DNA of 64,000 nt from Rhodococcus sp. 14-2470-1b (GTDB lineage: Bacteria; Actinomycetota; Actinomycetes; Mycobacteriales; Mycobacteriaceae). The position numbers and the translations under genes are program-made. The notes below the pieces were generated by a model. It was given only the letters and a program-made list of their open reading frames with translations, was not told the origin of the DNA and ran no database searches. Shown here one piece after another: positions 34,262 to 43,586 of this stretch; within the stretch, counting starts at the first letter, position 1, and every line of letters starts with the position of its first letter. The stretch is from assembly GCF_002259415.1 (NCBI RefSeq), contig NZ_NPFY01000024.1, forward strand, positions 1-64,000. The letters run 5' to 3'.

Positions 34262-35281
34262 TCAGGTTCTTCGCTTGGACGACCAGACGTCGACCGAGAC
34301 GGCAGCGACGATGAGTACGCCCTTGATGACGTCCTGCCAGTACGCGGGGACGACGAGCAGGTCGAGACCGTTGTTGAGCGTCTGGATCATGAACAGGCCG
34401 AGCGCAGTTCCCCAGATGGTGCCGCGTCCGCCCATGAGGCTTGCGCCTCCGATGACGACCGCCGCGATGGCGTCGAGTTCGTAGCCCTGGCCCAGGTTCG
34501 GTGGACCGGAGATGACACGGGACGCCAGCATCACGCCGGACAGTCCGGCGAGCACACCGGACAATGCGTAGACACTGAAGAGAACGTTCTTGGCATTGAT
34601 TCCCGCGATTTCGGCGGCGGTACGGTTGCCGCCGACTGCGTAGACACGCATGCCGTAGGCGGTTCGCTTCATCACCACTGCCAGGACGATGATGCCGATG
34701 ATCATCACGAGGACTGGGATCTGAAGGCCGAAGATCTTGGTGTTGGCGATCTGGCCGAACTCTGCCGGAAGGCCGTTGATCGGTGCGCCACCACCGATCA
34801 CGTACGCGAAACCCGAACCTGCGGTGAGCATACCGAGTGTCGCGATGAACGGGGGAACATTGATGCGAGAAACCAGAAATCCGTTGATCGAACCTGCGAC
34901 GAGGCCGACGAACATTGCGACCAGCACTGTCAACCAGACCTGGCCCGGGTTCGCTTTGGCCACAGCAGCGGACGCCATGGCGGACACTGCGATGACACTG
35001 CCGACCGAGAGGTCGATTCCTCCGGTCAGGATCACGAGAGTCTGGCCGAGTGCGATCAGCGCGAACGGTGCAGCCGCGACGAGAATGGTCTGCAGGTTGT
35101 CGACGGTGCCGAATCGGGCACTGCGGTAGGAGAAGTACGCGATCACCAGCAGCATGACGATGACCATCGAGTAACGCAGTGCGAGTGCGCCGGCCCACGC
35201 GCTGGAGAACCGACGAACGGGCTCTCCGGTTACGGCCGATACGGACGTCTTCTCGTCCGGTTCAGCGACGGGTGTTGTCAC
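34262..35281 (-). CDS. Sugar ABC transporter permease (RbsC type)
   Basis: A 339-residue BPD_transp_2 permease with about 8-10 helices. The conserved [22 protein letters not shown] and [24 protein letters not shown] segments are typical of ribose/xylose/erythritol permeases. The start is GTG 35281, overlapping the ATPase stop by 4 bp. An N-terminal cytosolic stretch of about 25 residues precedes the first helix. Confidence 0.88.
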   Translation of the reverse strand: MTTPVAEPDEKTSVSAVTGEPVRRFSSAWAGALALRYSMVIVMLLVIAYFSYRSARFGTVDNLQTILVAAAPFALIALGQTLVILTGGIDLSVGSVIAVSAMASAAVAKANPGQVWLTVLVAMFVGLVAGSINGFLVSRINVPPFIATLGMLTAGSGFAYVIGGGAPINGLPAEFGQIANTKIFGLQIPVLVMIIGIIVLAVVMKRTAYGMRVYAVGGNRTAAEIAGINAKNVLFSVYALSGVLAGLSGVMLASRVISGPPNLGQGYELDAIAAVVIGGASLMGGRGTIWGTALGLFMIQTLNNGLDLLVVPAYWQDVIKGVLIVAAVSVDVWSSKRRT

Positions 35282-36861
35282 TGTGGTGCCTCCTCGAGTG
35301 GCGACCGTTGCTCGGTCGCAACGATTTCGCTTGGTGTATCGGTGGCCCGGGTTTCTGCTGCCCGGGTGTCCAGAGCCGTTGCCAGTCGGAACACGGAATC
35401 CTGGACTTCGGGGTGATCGAGCGCATCGCGGTCGAGTTCGCCGACGAAAGCACCCTCGCGCATCACGAACGCACGATGCGACAGGCCCACGATTTCGGGC
35501 ATGTCCGACGACGCCATGACGACAGCCATTCCGCGGCTGGCGAATTCGGTGATGATGCGATAGATCTCGGAGCGAGCTCCGACGTCGACGCCGCGGGTGG
35601 GCTCGTCGAGCAGCAACACGTCGACGGTACCGGTCAGCCAGCGTGCGAGTACTACTTTCTGCTGATTTCCGCCCGACAATGTGCCCACGCTCTGGCCGAG
35701 TCCACGGCTACGGAGTCGGACCGAGTCCATGGCGTCGGACACTGCCGTGGAGCGGGACTTGTTGCGAAGCCATCCGGCGATGCTGAACGAGGACAGTCTC
35801 GGCAGAGAACCGTTGTCCAGCACGCTCATCGACAGCACGACACCGTTGACCTTGCGGTCCTCGGGCACCATGGCCATCCCTGCGGTGATCGCCGCCGCTG
35901 GTTTACCTTTCGGAACCGTCTTGCCGGATACCTTCACGGTTCCCGACGCCACCGACCGCATCCCGAACAATGCTTCGAGCAACTCGGTGCGGCCGGCGCC
36001 GACAAGTCCTGCGAGGCCGACGATCTCACCGCGGCGGACGGTCAGGTTCACCGGCTCGGATGCGCCGACCACCTGAAGGTTCTCGACTTCCAGAACGACC
36101 TCCCCGGTGTCTTTGCCGACCGAAGGGAAGAGGTTCTCGAGTTCACGGCCGATCATCGCGGTGACGATCTCGTCGTCGGTGATCTCCGTGAGCTTCTCGT
36201 CGGTGATCAACTTCCCGTCACGCAGGACGACGACACGGTCTGCGATCGCGCGGATCTCGGCCATCTTGTGCGTGGTGTAGACCATGGCGACACCGCGGTC
36301 ACGGAGCTGCTGCATGACCTTGTACAGGCCCTCGACCTCCCGCTCGGAGATAGCGGAGGTCGGTTCGTCGAGCATGACGACCTGGGCGCCCGTGCGGGCG
36401 GCCTTGACGATCTCGATGATCTGTCGAAGGCCGACCGGTAGCGAGCCCATGCGTGCGGTGGGGGAGATGGATACGTCGAAGACACTGAGTGTCTCGGCGG
36501 CTTCCTTGATCATCGCGCGACGGTCGAGGAAGATACCGCGACGCTTCTCGCGCCCGACGAACATGTTCTCGTAGACCGTCATGTCGTCGATCGACGCCAG
36601 TTCCTGCGGGACGATCGCGACGCCGTGACGAACCGCGTCGCGTGGGTCACCGGAAGAGAGTGTGTGCTCGCCGATCGTGACCGTGCCGGTATCGGCGCGC
36701 AGCTGCCCGGTCGCGATCTTCATGAGCGTCGACTTACCCGCACCGTTCTCACCGGCCAGAGCCGTGACGGTGCCGGGTTCGAGCTCGAGGGTGATCCCCT
36801 TCAGCACAGGGACTCCACCGAAACTCTTTGTCACGTCCTGACACTCGAGGAGCGCGGTCAT
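35278..36861 (-). CDS. Sugar ABC transporter ATP-binding protein (RbsA type, two domains)
   Basis: A 527-residue protein with two ABC domains. The first has Walker A GENGAGKS (37-44) and a degenerate signature (LPVGLRQ). The second has the degenerate Walker A GLVGAGRT and intact LSGGNQQK. This asymmetric pattern is normal for RbsA/XylG proteins. It overlaps the dehydrogenase gene upstream (ATGA) and the permease downstream (GTGA), tying transport to the catabolic genes. Confidence 0.9.
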   Translation of the reverse strand: MTALLECQDVTKSFGGVPVLKGITLELEPGTVTALAGENGAGKSTLMKIATGQLRADTGTVTIGEHTLSSGDPRDAVRHGVAIVPQELASIDDMTVYENMFVGREKRRGIFLDRRAMIKEAAETLSVFDVSISPTARMGSLPVGLRQIIEIVKAARTGAQVVMLDEPTSAISEREVEGLYKVMQQLRDRGVAMVYTTHKMAEIRAIADRVVVLRDGKLITDEKLTEITDDEIVTAMIGRELENLFPSVGKDTGEVVLEVENLQVVGASEPVNLTVRRGEIVGLAGLVGAGRTELLEALFGMRSVASGTVKVSGKTVPKGKPAAAITAGMAMVPEDRKVNGVVLSMSVLDNGSLPRLSSFSIAGWLRNKSRSTAVSDAMDSVRLRSRGLGQSVGTLSGGNQQKVVLARWLTGTVDVLLLDEPTRGVDVGARSEIYRIITEFASRGMAVVMASSDMPEIVGLSHRAFVMREGAFVGELDRDALDHPEVQDSVFRLATALDTRAAETRATDTPSEIVATEQRSPLEEAPQ

Positions 36862-37913
36862 GGCCGGTCACCGACGGTGATCAGGACCTTGACCTGCTCG
36901 GGATCGGTCGAGGCGGTGAACGCTTCCGCAGCGCGTTCCAACGGAAATTCCGCCGTGACGAATTCGTCGATCGGTACCGCGCCCTCGGTGAGCATGTCGA
37001 TTGCTTCCTGGACGTCCTCTCGCACGTACATCAGGCATCCTGCAACGATGATCTCGCGGTCCTGAATCAGATCGAGGGGGACCGGGGTAGCACCCGCGGC
37101 GACACCGACGATCAGCACGGCGCCGCCCTTGTCGACGATGTCGATCGCCTGCGCAACCGACGATTCACGGGACACGCAGTCGATGACGACATCGGCCGGT
37201 CCGCCGAGTGCGGCCTTCGCCGCAGCGACGGCGTCGCCCGAGGCCGGGTCGAAGCTGCCGACGGCCCCGAGGCGTTCGGCTCGTGCGCGCTTGGAGTCGA
37301 GCAGATCGGCAACGACGACGGTGGCACCGGCGCGTCGGGCGGCGAGGAGTACGAACAATCCGATCGGGCCCGCGCCCACTACCGCGACACGCTTGCCGTC
37401 CAGACCGCCGACGAGTCCGGCCGCTCGACGAACTGCGTGCACCGGGGTGGCGAGCGGTTCGATCAATGCGGCATGGCGGTCGTCGAGCCCGTCGGCCAGC
37501 GGGATGACACGATCCTCGGCGATGGTGAACGCGTCGGTGAGTCCGCCAGGGGTCTGACATCCGAACACGGCGAGTTCGGCGCAGATGTTGTAACGACCGG
37601 CCAGACACTGCGTGCACCGGCCGCACGCGAGGTTCGGTTCGACGACGACACGACGTCCGACGAGAGAGGGATCGACCCCGTCGCCTGCGGCATCGACGAT
37701 CCCGACCACTTCGTGACCGGGGCGGAAGGGAAGATCGATGAACGGATGACGGCCGTGCGCCGCGTGAATGTCGGAACCACAGATCCCGACGACCGTGCTG
37801 CGCACACGTACTTCCCCGCTCCCGGCTTCGGGAACGGCAACGGTCTCGACGCTGACGTCGTCGATTCCCTCGACGAGAATGCGTCGGACGGTTGCAGTTT
37901 CGGTACTCACCAT
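36858..37913 (-). CDS. Zinc-dependent alcohol/polyol dehydrogenase
   Basis: A 351-residue medium-chain dehydrogenase. The catalytic-zinc ligands are seen in GICGSDIH and RPGHEVVG. The structural zinc loop is CGRCTQCLAGRYNIC, and the Rossmann motif is VAVVGAGPIGLFVLL. This matches threonine/sorbitol-type dehydrogenases. ATG 37913 overlaps the preceding SDR by 7 bp. It is the second such enzyme in the operon, implying two polyol oxidation steps or two substrates. Confidence 0.87.
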   Translation of the reverse strand: MVSTETATVRRILVEGIDDVSVETVAVPEAGSGEVRVRSTVVGICGSDIHAAHGRHPFIDLPFRPGHEVVGIVDAAGDGVDPSLVGRRVVVEPNLACGRCTQCLAGRYNICAELAVFGCQTPGGLTDAFTIAEDRVIPLADGLDDRHAALIEPLATPVHAVRRAAGLVGGLDGKRVAVVGAGPIGLFVLLAARRAGATVVVADLLDSKRARAERLGAVGSFDPASGDAVAAAKAALGGPADVVIDCVSRESSVAQAIDIVDKGGAVLIVGVAAGATPVPLDLIQDREIIVAGCLMYVREDVQEAIDMLTEGAVPIDEFVTAEFPLERAAEAFTASTDPEQVKVLITVGDRP

Positions 37914-38671
37914 GCTGTGTAGCCTCCGTCTGCGACGAGAACCGACCCGGTGATGAAACTCGCGGCGTCGCTCGCCAGGAACACGACGCTCGGTGCGATT
38001 TCCTCCGGCATGGCGTAGCGCTGCATCGGAGCATCGTCGATCCAGTAGCGCTTGAGGTCGGGGCGGTCGACCGGCGCCATTTCGGTCTTGCAGTAACCGG
38101 GGGCGACTGCGTTGACACGAATCCCCAACGGACCCCATTCGGCCGCCAGTGATTTGGTGAGGTGATGAACTGCCGCCTTGGACGCGTTGTAGGCGGGCTG
38201 CATCTGCGGGCGGTTGACGATGATGCCGGACATCGATCCGATGTTCACGATCGAGCCGGTGCCCCGTTCGCGCATGTGTGCGCCGACGGCAATGCTGCAC
38301 TCCCACAGTGCTTTCACGTTCAGATCGAAGACGTTGTCCCACTCGTTCTCGGTGACGTCCCACGAATCGTTGTGGTAGCAGGTGCCGGCATTGTTGACGA
38401 GAATGTCGATCTTGCCGAGCTTCTCGATTGCCTCGACGGTCATGCGTTCGATGTCGGCATGCTCGGTGATGTCGGCGGTGATGGCCTCGAATGTGAACCC
38501 TTCGGCTGCCGCCTCGGCGACGACCTTCTCGTTACGTTCTGCGCTGCGTCCGGCGATGGCGACGTGCGCGCCGGCGGCAGCGAGACCGAACGCGAACGCG
38601 CGTCCGAGTCCTTGGTTGCCGCCGGTGACGATTGCGGTTCGTCCGGTCAGATCAAAAGGATTGTTGCTCAT
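37907..38671 (-). CDS. SDR family oxidoreductase (polyol/ketose type)
   Basis: A 254-residue short-chain dehydrogenase with IVTGGNQGLGRA, NNAG, catalytic serine in NIGSMSG and YNASK. It resembles bacterial D-arabinitol, sorbose or gluconate-type SDRs. It is embedded between two zinc dehydrogenases with overlapping ends, so it acts in the same pathway, probably oxidising a polyol or reducing a keto-sugar. Confidence 0.85.
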   Translation of the reverse strand: MSNNPFDLTGRTAIVTGGNQGLGRAFAFGLAAAGAHVAIAGRSAERNEKVVAEAAAEGFTFEAITADITEHADIERMTVEAIEKLGKIDILVNNAGTCYHNDSWDVTENEWDNVFDLNVKALWECSIAVGAHMRERGTGSIVNIGSMSGIIVNRPQMQPAYNASKAAVHHLTKSLAAEWGPLGIRVNAVAPGYCKTEMAPVDRPDLKRYWIDDAPMQRYAMPEEIAPSVVFLASDAASFITGSVLVADGGYTAW

Positions 38672-39711
38672 GCAGGCACCACTATCGACTTGAGGCTGGC
38701 AGGGTCGGTGTCGCTCTCGAGCGCGTCGGCGACATGCTCGAGGTCATAGCGTCCGGTGACGAGTCGATCCAGATCGACGAGTCCGGTGGACGCGAGATGG
38801 ATTGCCGCCGGCCATGTATCGGTGTAACGGAACACGCCGGTGACGGTGATCTCCAAGTTCTGGATGTGGCTGACGGGAAGCGGGTAGTTGTCGGCGCCCA
38901 TGCCGACGAGGACGACACGGCCGGCCGGGCCGACGGCGCGGATGCCGCTCTGAACGGCTGGAACTGCTCCGCTGGCGTCGACGAAGGCGTCCACCTGAGG
39001 GTCGAGTGCTGCGACGTCCTGGGTCATCGGGTCGATGACCTCGGTCGCGCCGAAGGTGAGAGCGCGCTCGCGCCTCGACTCGACGGGATCGGAGACCACG
39101 ATGCGTGCCGCCCCGAATGCACGCGCCGCTTGGGCGGTGATGATGCCGATGGGCCCGGCTCCGGCGATCAGGATCGACGATCCCGGCACGATGCCGGCCT
39201 TGCGCATGGTCGTGACTGCAACCGAGAGCGGTTCGAGAAGAGCAGCAGCCTCGTCGGACAACGAATCGGGGACTGGATGCGCGAAGTCGGCGTCGATGGT
39301 GACGTACCGGCAGAACGCGCCGTCGATCGGCGGTGTCGCGTAGAACTTCATGTCGGGGCAGAGGTTGTAGCGGCCGGCCATGCATTGTGTGCAGCGACGG
39401 CACGGATGCTGTGGTTCGACGGCCACTCGTTGGCCGATGCGCGCGGCATCGACACCGTCGCCGACAGCGGCGATACGGCCGGACAGTTCGTGGCCGAGCA
39501 CCATCGGGTCGTGGACGACGAAGTCGCCGATCCGGCCTTCACGGTAGTAATGCACATCGGAGCCGCAGACGCCGACAGCAGCGACCTCGATCAGAACTTC
39601 GTACGGTGCCGGGGTGGGGACTGGGCGGTCCTCGATCTCCAGCGTGCGCACGCCGGTCATCACGCTCGCGCGCATCGAGGATGCGGGAGGTGTGGGGGTG
39701 GCGGTGGTCAT
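38668..39711 (-). CDS. Zinc-dependent sorbitol/xylitol dehydrogenase-like protein
   Basis: A 347-residue medium-chain dehydrogenase with GVCGSDVHYYREG, GHELSG, a structural zinc loop CRRCTQCMAGRYNLC and Rossmann GAGPIGIITAQAA. The GSDVHYY...G form is the hallmark of sorbitol/xylitol (L-iditol) dehydrogenases, so polyol C2 oxidation to a ketose is likely. It overlaps the epimerase-like gene and the SDR by 4 bp each. Confidence 0.88.
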   Translation of the reverse strand: MTTATPTPPASSMRASVMTGVRTLEIEDRPVPTPAPYEVLIEVAAVGVCGSDVHYYREGRIGDFVVHDPMVLGHELSGRIAAVGDGVDAARIGQRVAVEPQHPCRRCTQCMAGRYNLCPDMKFYATPPIDGAFCRYVTIDADFAHPVPDSLSDEAAALLEPLSVAVTTMRKAGIVPGSSILIAGAGPIGIITAQAARAFGAARIVVSDPVESRRERALTFGATEVIDPMTQDVAALDPQVDAFVDASGAVPAVQSGIRAVGPAGRVVLVGMGADNYPLPVSHIQNLEITVTGVFRYTDTWPAAIHLASTGLVDLDRLVTGRYDLEHVADALESDTDPASLKSIVVPA

Positions 39712-40325
39712 GATTGTCCTTCCGGCAGTGTGTGATCGGTGAGTAGGGCGCGGCCGACGACGAGCGTCGTGGCGCCGGCGGAGCGGCAGCGAGGTATCAG
39801 CTCGGGTGTGACACCGCCGTCGACGGTGACGTTGCCGTGGGCGGAGAACATGCGCACGAACCCGAGTCGATCCGGGTCTGCGGTGCCGGAGGTTCCCGGC
39901 TGCAGAAGCATGACGAGCACCCCGTGATAGCCCTTCAGATCCGCGGCCGTCGGCGCAGTGTCGTCGAACTCGTCCCAGACCGCTGCCCAGAGTCGGCAGT
40001 CACGTTCGTCGCGAATTCCGATAGGTACGTACAGATCTCCGCAGTCCGGGATCGTCGGGAGCAGCTTTCGAACTCCTGCGGCGCTGCCGATGAGATGGAT
40101 CCCGAGCATGCTCTGCGGAACCACGTGGGCGAGTTCGGCGAGCTCGGCTGCATCGATGCCGGACGGCAGATCTTCCCCGGGTGCCATGACGTCGACGTGC
40201 ACCGAGATGCCCGCATCGACGAGGGCACGCGCGGCGTCGACGCGTGAGCCGGATGCCGCAGCGTAGATGCTTCCCGCCAGGACGCTTTCGAGGCCGGTGT
40301 GCCAGGGCGCAAGTGCGACGGTCAT
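39708..40325 (-). CDS. Ribulose-phosphate 3-epimerase-like protein
   Basis: A 205-residue TIM-barrel protein of the RPE superfamily. HVDVMAPGEDLP, GIHLIG, VLVMLLQPGTSG and VTVDGGVTPELI correspond to the metal-binding and phosphate-binding strands of RPE (H-x-D, MxxxPGxxG, DGG). The sequence is divergent from housekeeping Rpe, so the substrate may be another ketose phosphate. ATG 40325 overlaps the kinase stop, which makes a role directly after phosphorylation plausible. Confidence 0.78.
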   Translation of the reverse strand: MTVALAPWHTGLESVLAGSIYAAASGSRVDAARALVDAGISVHVDVMAPGEDLPSGIDAAELAELAHVVPQSMLGIHLIGSAAGVRKLLPTIPDCGDLYVPIGIRDERDCRLWAAVWDEFDDTAPTAADLKGYHGVLVMLLQPGTSGTADPDRLGFVRMFSAHGNVTVDGGVTPELIPRCRSAGATTLVVGRALLTDHTLPEGQS

Positions 40326-41806
40326 GACGCGTCGCTCCGATCGAGTACGTCCACAGCTGCTGCCCGACGCCAGTTCTCGCGAACCGCGGCGATGTCGCGC
40401 CCGGTCTTGCGAGGAGCAACCGTCGCGCGGGCCGCGGGCGTCCAGCGCTGAGAGAGCTCGACCATGCCGTCGATGTCGTGACCCGCAGCGACCGCTGCAG
40501 CCTGTACGCACGCACCGCGAGCGGTTGCCTCGTCGGCATCCGGGACGGTCACGATGTCGCCGGCGAGATCCGCGAGCAGTTGCAGTGTCGCTCGTGACCG
40601 GGCACCGCCCCCGACGACCGTCAGGGGGCCGTCGCAGCGAATGCCGAACGAACGCAGCGCGTCTCGGCCCGAGAGCAGGGACAGCAGCGGTCCTTCCAGG
40701 AATGCGCGTGCCATTTCCTCCCGCGTCGTCGCCGACGTGATCTCGGACAGCAGACCTCGAGCGTGGGGGCGGTTGGGGGTGCGTTCACCGTCGAGGAACG
40801 GGACCAGGGTGGGTCCGACCGTCGGTGGCGCTGCGAGTGCGAGATCGGCGAGGCCGGCGTGATCGGTTCCGAGGATTCTGGCCGCGGTGTCCCCGACCCG
40901 CGCCGCATTGAGGGTGCAGATGAGCGGTAGGTAACCGCCCGTCGTGTCGGCGACCCCGTTGACGATGCCGCCTTCGTCGAACACTGGGGTGCGAGTGGAG
41001 GTCGCGACGACTCCGGAGGTGCCGAGACCGACGTATTGATCGCCGTCGCTCAGGCCGAGACCGAGGTAGGCGGCGTGCTGATCGCCCGCACCTGCGCCGA
41101 CGAGTACCGGTCCGGTGATGCCGAGCTCGGTGGTTGCGCGCTCGGTCAAGTAGCCTGACGCGTCGGCGCCGCCGAGGACAGTCGGCAGCATCGGAAGCCA
41201 GTCACGCGCGCCTGCGGCGGCATCGAGGTACTCGGGTAGCCAGGAGTCCGTGGTGGCGTCGAAGTAACCGGTGCCGGACGCGTCGGAGCGGTCGGTCACG
41301 GCCCGGCCGGTGAGGCGGTAGGTCAGGTAGTCGTGGGGAAGGAGAACGCGTCGTGCTGAATCCAGTACATGGGGCTCGTGCTCGGCCACCCAGGCCAGCT
41401 TCGCGATCGTGAACGCTGCGGTAGGCAGGGATCCGATGGAACGTACCCACTGCGGGCCGCCGATTCGCTCGACGAGTTTCGCGAGTTGATCGGCACCGGT
41501 CGTGTCGTTCCACAGCTTGGCCGGACGCAGGGGTTCGTCGTCCTTGTCCAGTAGAACCAGGCCGTGGCATTGTGCCGCCACCGACATCGCGGAGACCGAG
41601 ACCTCGCCTGCTGAACCGAGAGCAGCGCGGACGGCGGTGACCAGGGCGTCCCACCACGACGGTGGATCCTGTTCGCTGCACGGCGGGAAGGCGGGCGTGT
41701 GCGGCGCAGCGCCCGAGGCCAGAAGCTCACCGGTGTCGGCATCGCGGACCTCTGCCTTGCACGACTGAGTGGACGAGTCGACACCGACCACGACGGTCCG
41801 GCTCAC
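40322..41806 (-). CDS. xylB: FGGY-family carbohydrate kinase (xylulokinase-like)
   Basis: A 494-residue kinase with the N-terminal VVVGVDSSTQSCKAEV phosphate loop, the substrate region QCHGLVLLD, LWNDTTG, the catalytic aspartate region GAGDQHAAYLGLG and the FGGY C-terminal VVGGGARS. This pattern is closest to D-xylulokinase, but other pentuloses cannot be excluded. It starts with GTG 41806, overlapping the SIS gene stop. It would produce the pentulose phosphate used by the RPE-like enzyme. Confidence 0.85.
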   Translation of the reverse strand: MSRTVVVGVDSSTQSCKAEVRDADTGELLASGAAPHTPAFPPCSEQDPPSWWDALVTAVRAALGSAGEVSVSAMSVAAQCHGLVLLDKDDEPLRPAKLWNDTTGADQLAKLVERIGGPQWVRSIGSLPTAAFTIAKLAWVAEHEPHVLDSARRVLLPHDYLTYRLTGRAVTDRSDASGTGYFDATTDSWLPEYLDAAAGARDWLPMLPTVLGGADASGYLTERATTELGITGPVLVGAGAGDQHAAYLGLGLSDGDQYVGLGTSGVVATSTRTPVFDEGGIVNGVADTTGGYLPLICTLNAARVGDTAARILGTDHAGLADLALAAPPTVGPTLVPFLDGERTPNRPHARGLLSEITSATTREEMARAFLEGPLLSLLSGRDALRSFGIRCDGPLTVVGGGARSRATLQLLADLAGDIVTVPDADEATARGACVQAAAVAAGHDIDGMVELSQRWTPAARATVAPRKTGRDIAAVRENWRRAAAVDVLDRSDAS

Positions 41807-42444
41807 AGTCCCACCACCGGGGCGTCGCTGCCGGCCAACACGTCGACGCGGGTGCCGACGCCACCTGCGGGATGCGAATCGACGACGTCGTGGAGTGTGT
41901 GGCCGGTGAGTGCCATGGCGACGACACTCACAGCGTCGCCCCACGCGCCGACAGCCAACGTGCTGGCCAGGGCAATCATGTTGCCGGGGTCTGCATCCGG
42001 CGCGGTGGCGGGTAGTACGGCGACGTCGGTTGCTGCCTGGGCGAATGGCGAGTCGGCTGCTTCGGTGACAGCGATGACTCGGATTCCGCGGGCCACGAGT
42101 CGGCTCGTCAATTGGGTGAGTTCGGTCGATCGGCCGGTCTTCGAGATCGCGAGAACGAGGTCGTCGTTGCTGATCGCGGCCATGCCGCCGTGCAGTGCGT
42201 CCATTGCTGGGAGATACAACGACGGGGTACCGCATACGGAGAGCAGATGTGCCATTCGTTCGGCCATGATCCCGGACGTCCCGGATCCGGTGGTGATGAC
42301 CTTGCCTGTTGTGTCGACCATTGCCCGCGCGACGCGGACGACGCTGGGTTCGACGGTGTCGGCGAGGGTGCTCAGGCCCGAGGCCTCTCGAACCAGCACC
42401 GTGTGCGCGAGACGCTGCAGAGCGGCGTCGTCGAGCTTGCTCAT
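41803..42444 (-). CDS. SIS-domain sugar-phosphate isomerase (KpsF/GutQ-like)
   Basis: A 213-residue SIS domain protein with TTGSGTSGIMAERMAHLL, the serine-rich turn AISKTGRSTEL and the C-terminal HPAGGVG that in KpsF/GutQ arabinose-5-phosphate isomerases reads HPAGxLG. It lacks CBS domains. It probably interconverts an aldose phosphate and a ketose phosphate, for example D-arabinose-5-P and D-ribulose-5-P. It is the first gene of the ten-gene operon. A TTGCTCATATGT operator-like site overlaps its start codon. Confidence 0.8.
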   Translation of the reverse strand: MSKLDDAALQRLAHTVLVREASGLSTLADTVEPSVVRVARAMVDTTGKVITTGSGTSGIMAERMAHLLSVCGTPSLYLPAMDALHGGMAAISNDDLVLAISKTGRSTELTQLTSRLVARGIRVIAVTEAADSPFAQAATDVAVLPATAPDADPGNMIALASTLAVGAWGDAVSVVAMALTGHTLHDVVDSHPAGGVGTRVDVLAGSDAPVVGL

Positions 42445-42561
42445 ATGTAGTACCTCACTGCTCACGTGATTTGTGAACAGGATCATGCATGGCGGATTGC
42501 TCATATGTCAACGAGGTTGCTCATATGAGCATGAGGCATCATGATGGGGCTCATGTGAGCC
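42437..42561. promoter_or_regulatory. Cluster of GCTCA-TA-TGAGC operators for the SorC-type regulator
   Basis: A perfect TGCTCATATGAGCA palindrome lies at 42518-42531. The 12-mer TTGCTCATATGT occurs at 42437 and 42497. GGCTCA-TG-TGAGCC lies at 42548-42561, and a weaker GCTCACGTGATT at 42460. Centres of the four best sites are 60, 20 and 30 bp apart, consistent with one DNA face. The cluster covers the whole divergent promoter region between the SIS gene and the SorC gene. Confidence 0.7.
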
Positions 42562-42574
42562 GAAGGGAGGGGTC

Positions 42575-43519
42575 ATGCCGGAGCAGAATGTTCCGCGAGT
42601 TGGTCCGGAAGAACTGACTCAACGCGGACTGGTCGCGCGGCGCTACTACCTCGACGGACGGACCCGAATACAGATCGCCGACGAATTGGGTCTGTCCCGG
42701 TTCAAGATCGCGCGAATACTCGAGGATGCCGTGACGTCCGGCATGGTCGAGATCAAGGTTCACGCACCGGAGTCGATCGACATCGAACTGTCTCGTGCAC
42801 TCAAGGACACGTTCGGGCTACGTATGGCATTCGCGGTTCGCACGGGAGGGGATGAGCAGGACGTCCTGTGGGATGCGGTCGGCCGTGTCACCGCCGATCT
42901 GCTCAGTGAAATCGTCACGTCCGCGGACGTACTCGGGGTGGACTGTGGACGAACGCTGTCGAGGATGACGACACATCTGGATTCCATCGCGACGTGCGAC
43001 GTGGTGCAGTTGACCGGAATGGCGGGAGCAGTCAGCTCGACCTCGGCCGAGTTGGTGCGTCGGATCACCGAGCTCGGTAGCGGACACGCGTGGTCGATGT
43101 ATGCGCCGCTGGTGGTGGCCGACTCCAGAACCGGCGACGCGTTGCGGGGGAGTCGTGGCATTCAGGAGACGCTGAAACATCATGCGTCGGTGACCAAAGC
43201 GGTTGTGTCCATCGGGGCGTGGAAGCCTGGCCTGTCCCAGGTCTACGACCTGCTGTCGCCGGACGAAGCGCAGGAGCTCACGGCAAAAGGTGTGGTTGCC
43301 GAGTCTTGTGCGCTACTGCTGGACTCCGACGGAAACCGCGTCGATGGATTGGACGATCGCCGGATCGGGGTCTCGGAAGAGGACTTGAGGGGGATCGCCG
43401 ACGTCGTTGCCATCGTCGCGGGCGAGAAGAAACTCGCGGCTGTTCGGTCGGTCCTGAAGTCCGGGCTGGTGTCCTCGCTGATCATCGATGCGACCACCGC
43501 AGCAGGGCTGCTTCGCTGA
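42575..43519 (+). CDS. SorC-type sugar-binding transcriptional regulator
   Basis: A 314-residue regulator with an N-terminal helix-turn-helix (GRTRIQIADELGLSRFKIARIL) and a SorC/DeoR-like sugar-phosphate-binding domain (GLRMAFAV, VLGVDCGRTLSRM, VQLTGMAG, KAVVSIGAW, GIADVVAIVAGEKKLAAVRSVL). AGGGAGGGG precedes ATG 42575. It diverges from the polyol operon and is flanked by the GCTCATATGAGC cluster, so it controls that operon and its own gene, with a pentulose phosphate the probable inducer. Confidence 0.9.
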   Translation: MPEQNVPRVGPEELTQRGLVARRYYLDGRTRIQIADELGLSRFKIARILEDAVTSGMVEIKVHAPESIDIELSRALKDTFGLRMAFAVRTGGDEQDVLWDAVGRVTADLLSEIVTSADVLGVDCGRTLSRMTTHLDSIATCDVVQLTGMAGAVSSTSAELVRRITELGSGHAWSMYAPLVVADSRTGDALRGSRGIQETLKHHASVTKAVVSIGAWKPGLSQVYDLLSPDEAQELTAKGVVAESCALLLDSDGNRVDGLDDRRIGVSEEDLRGIADVVAIVAGEKKLAAVRSVLKSGLVSSLIIDATTAAGLLR

Positions 43520-43542
43520 GACGCCGCCTGCAGGATGTCGAA

Positions 43543-43572
43543 GTGGCCGCCTCTAGCGATCGAGGCGGCCAC
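43543..43572. terminator. Bidirectional terminator hairpin
   Basis: GTGGCCGCCTC and its exact complement at 43562-43572 are separated by 8 nt, between the convergent SorC and MMPL genes. The stem is GC-rich and lacks a U-tract, as is common in actinomycetes. Confidence 0.65.
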
Positions 43573-43586
43573 GACGGATCCTGAGG

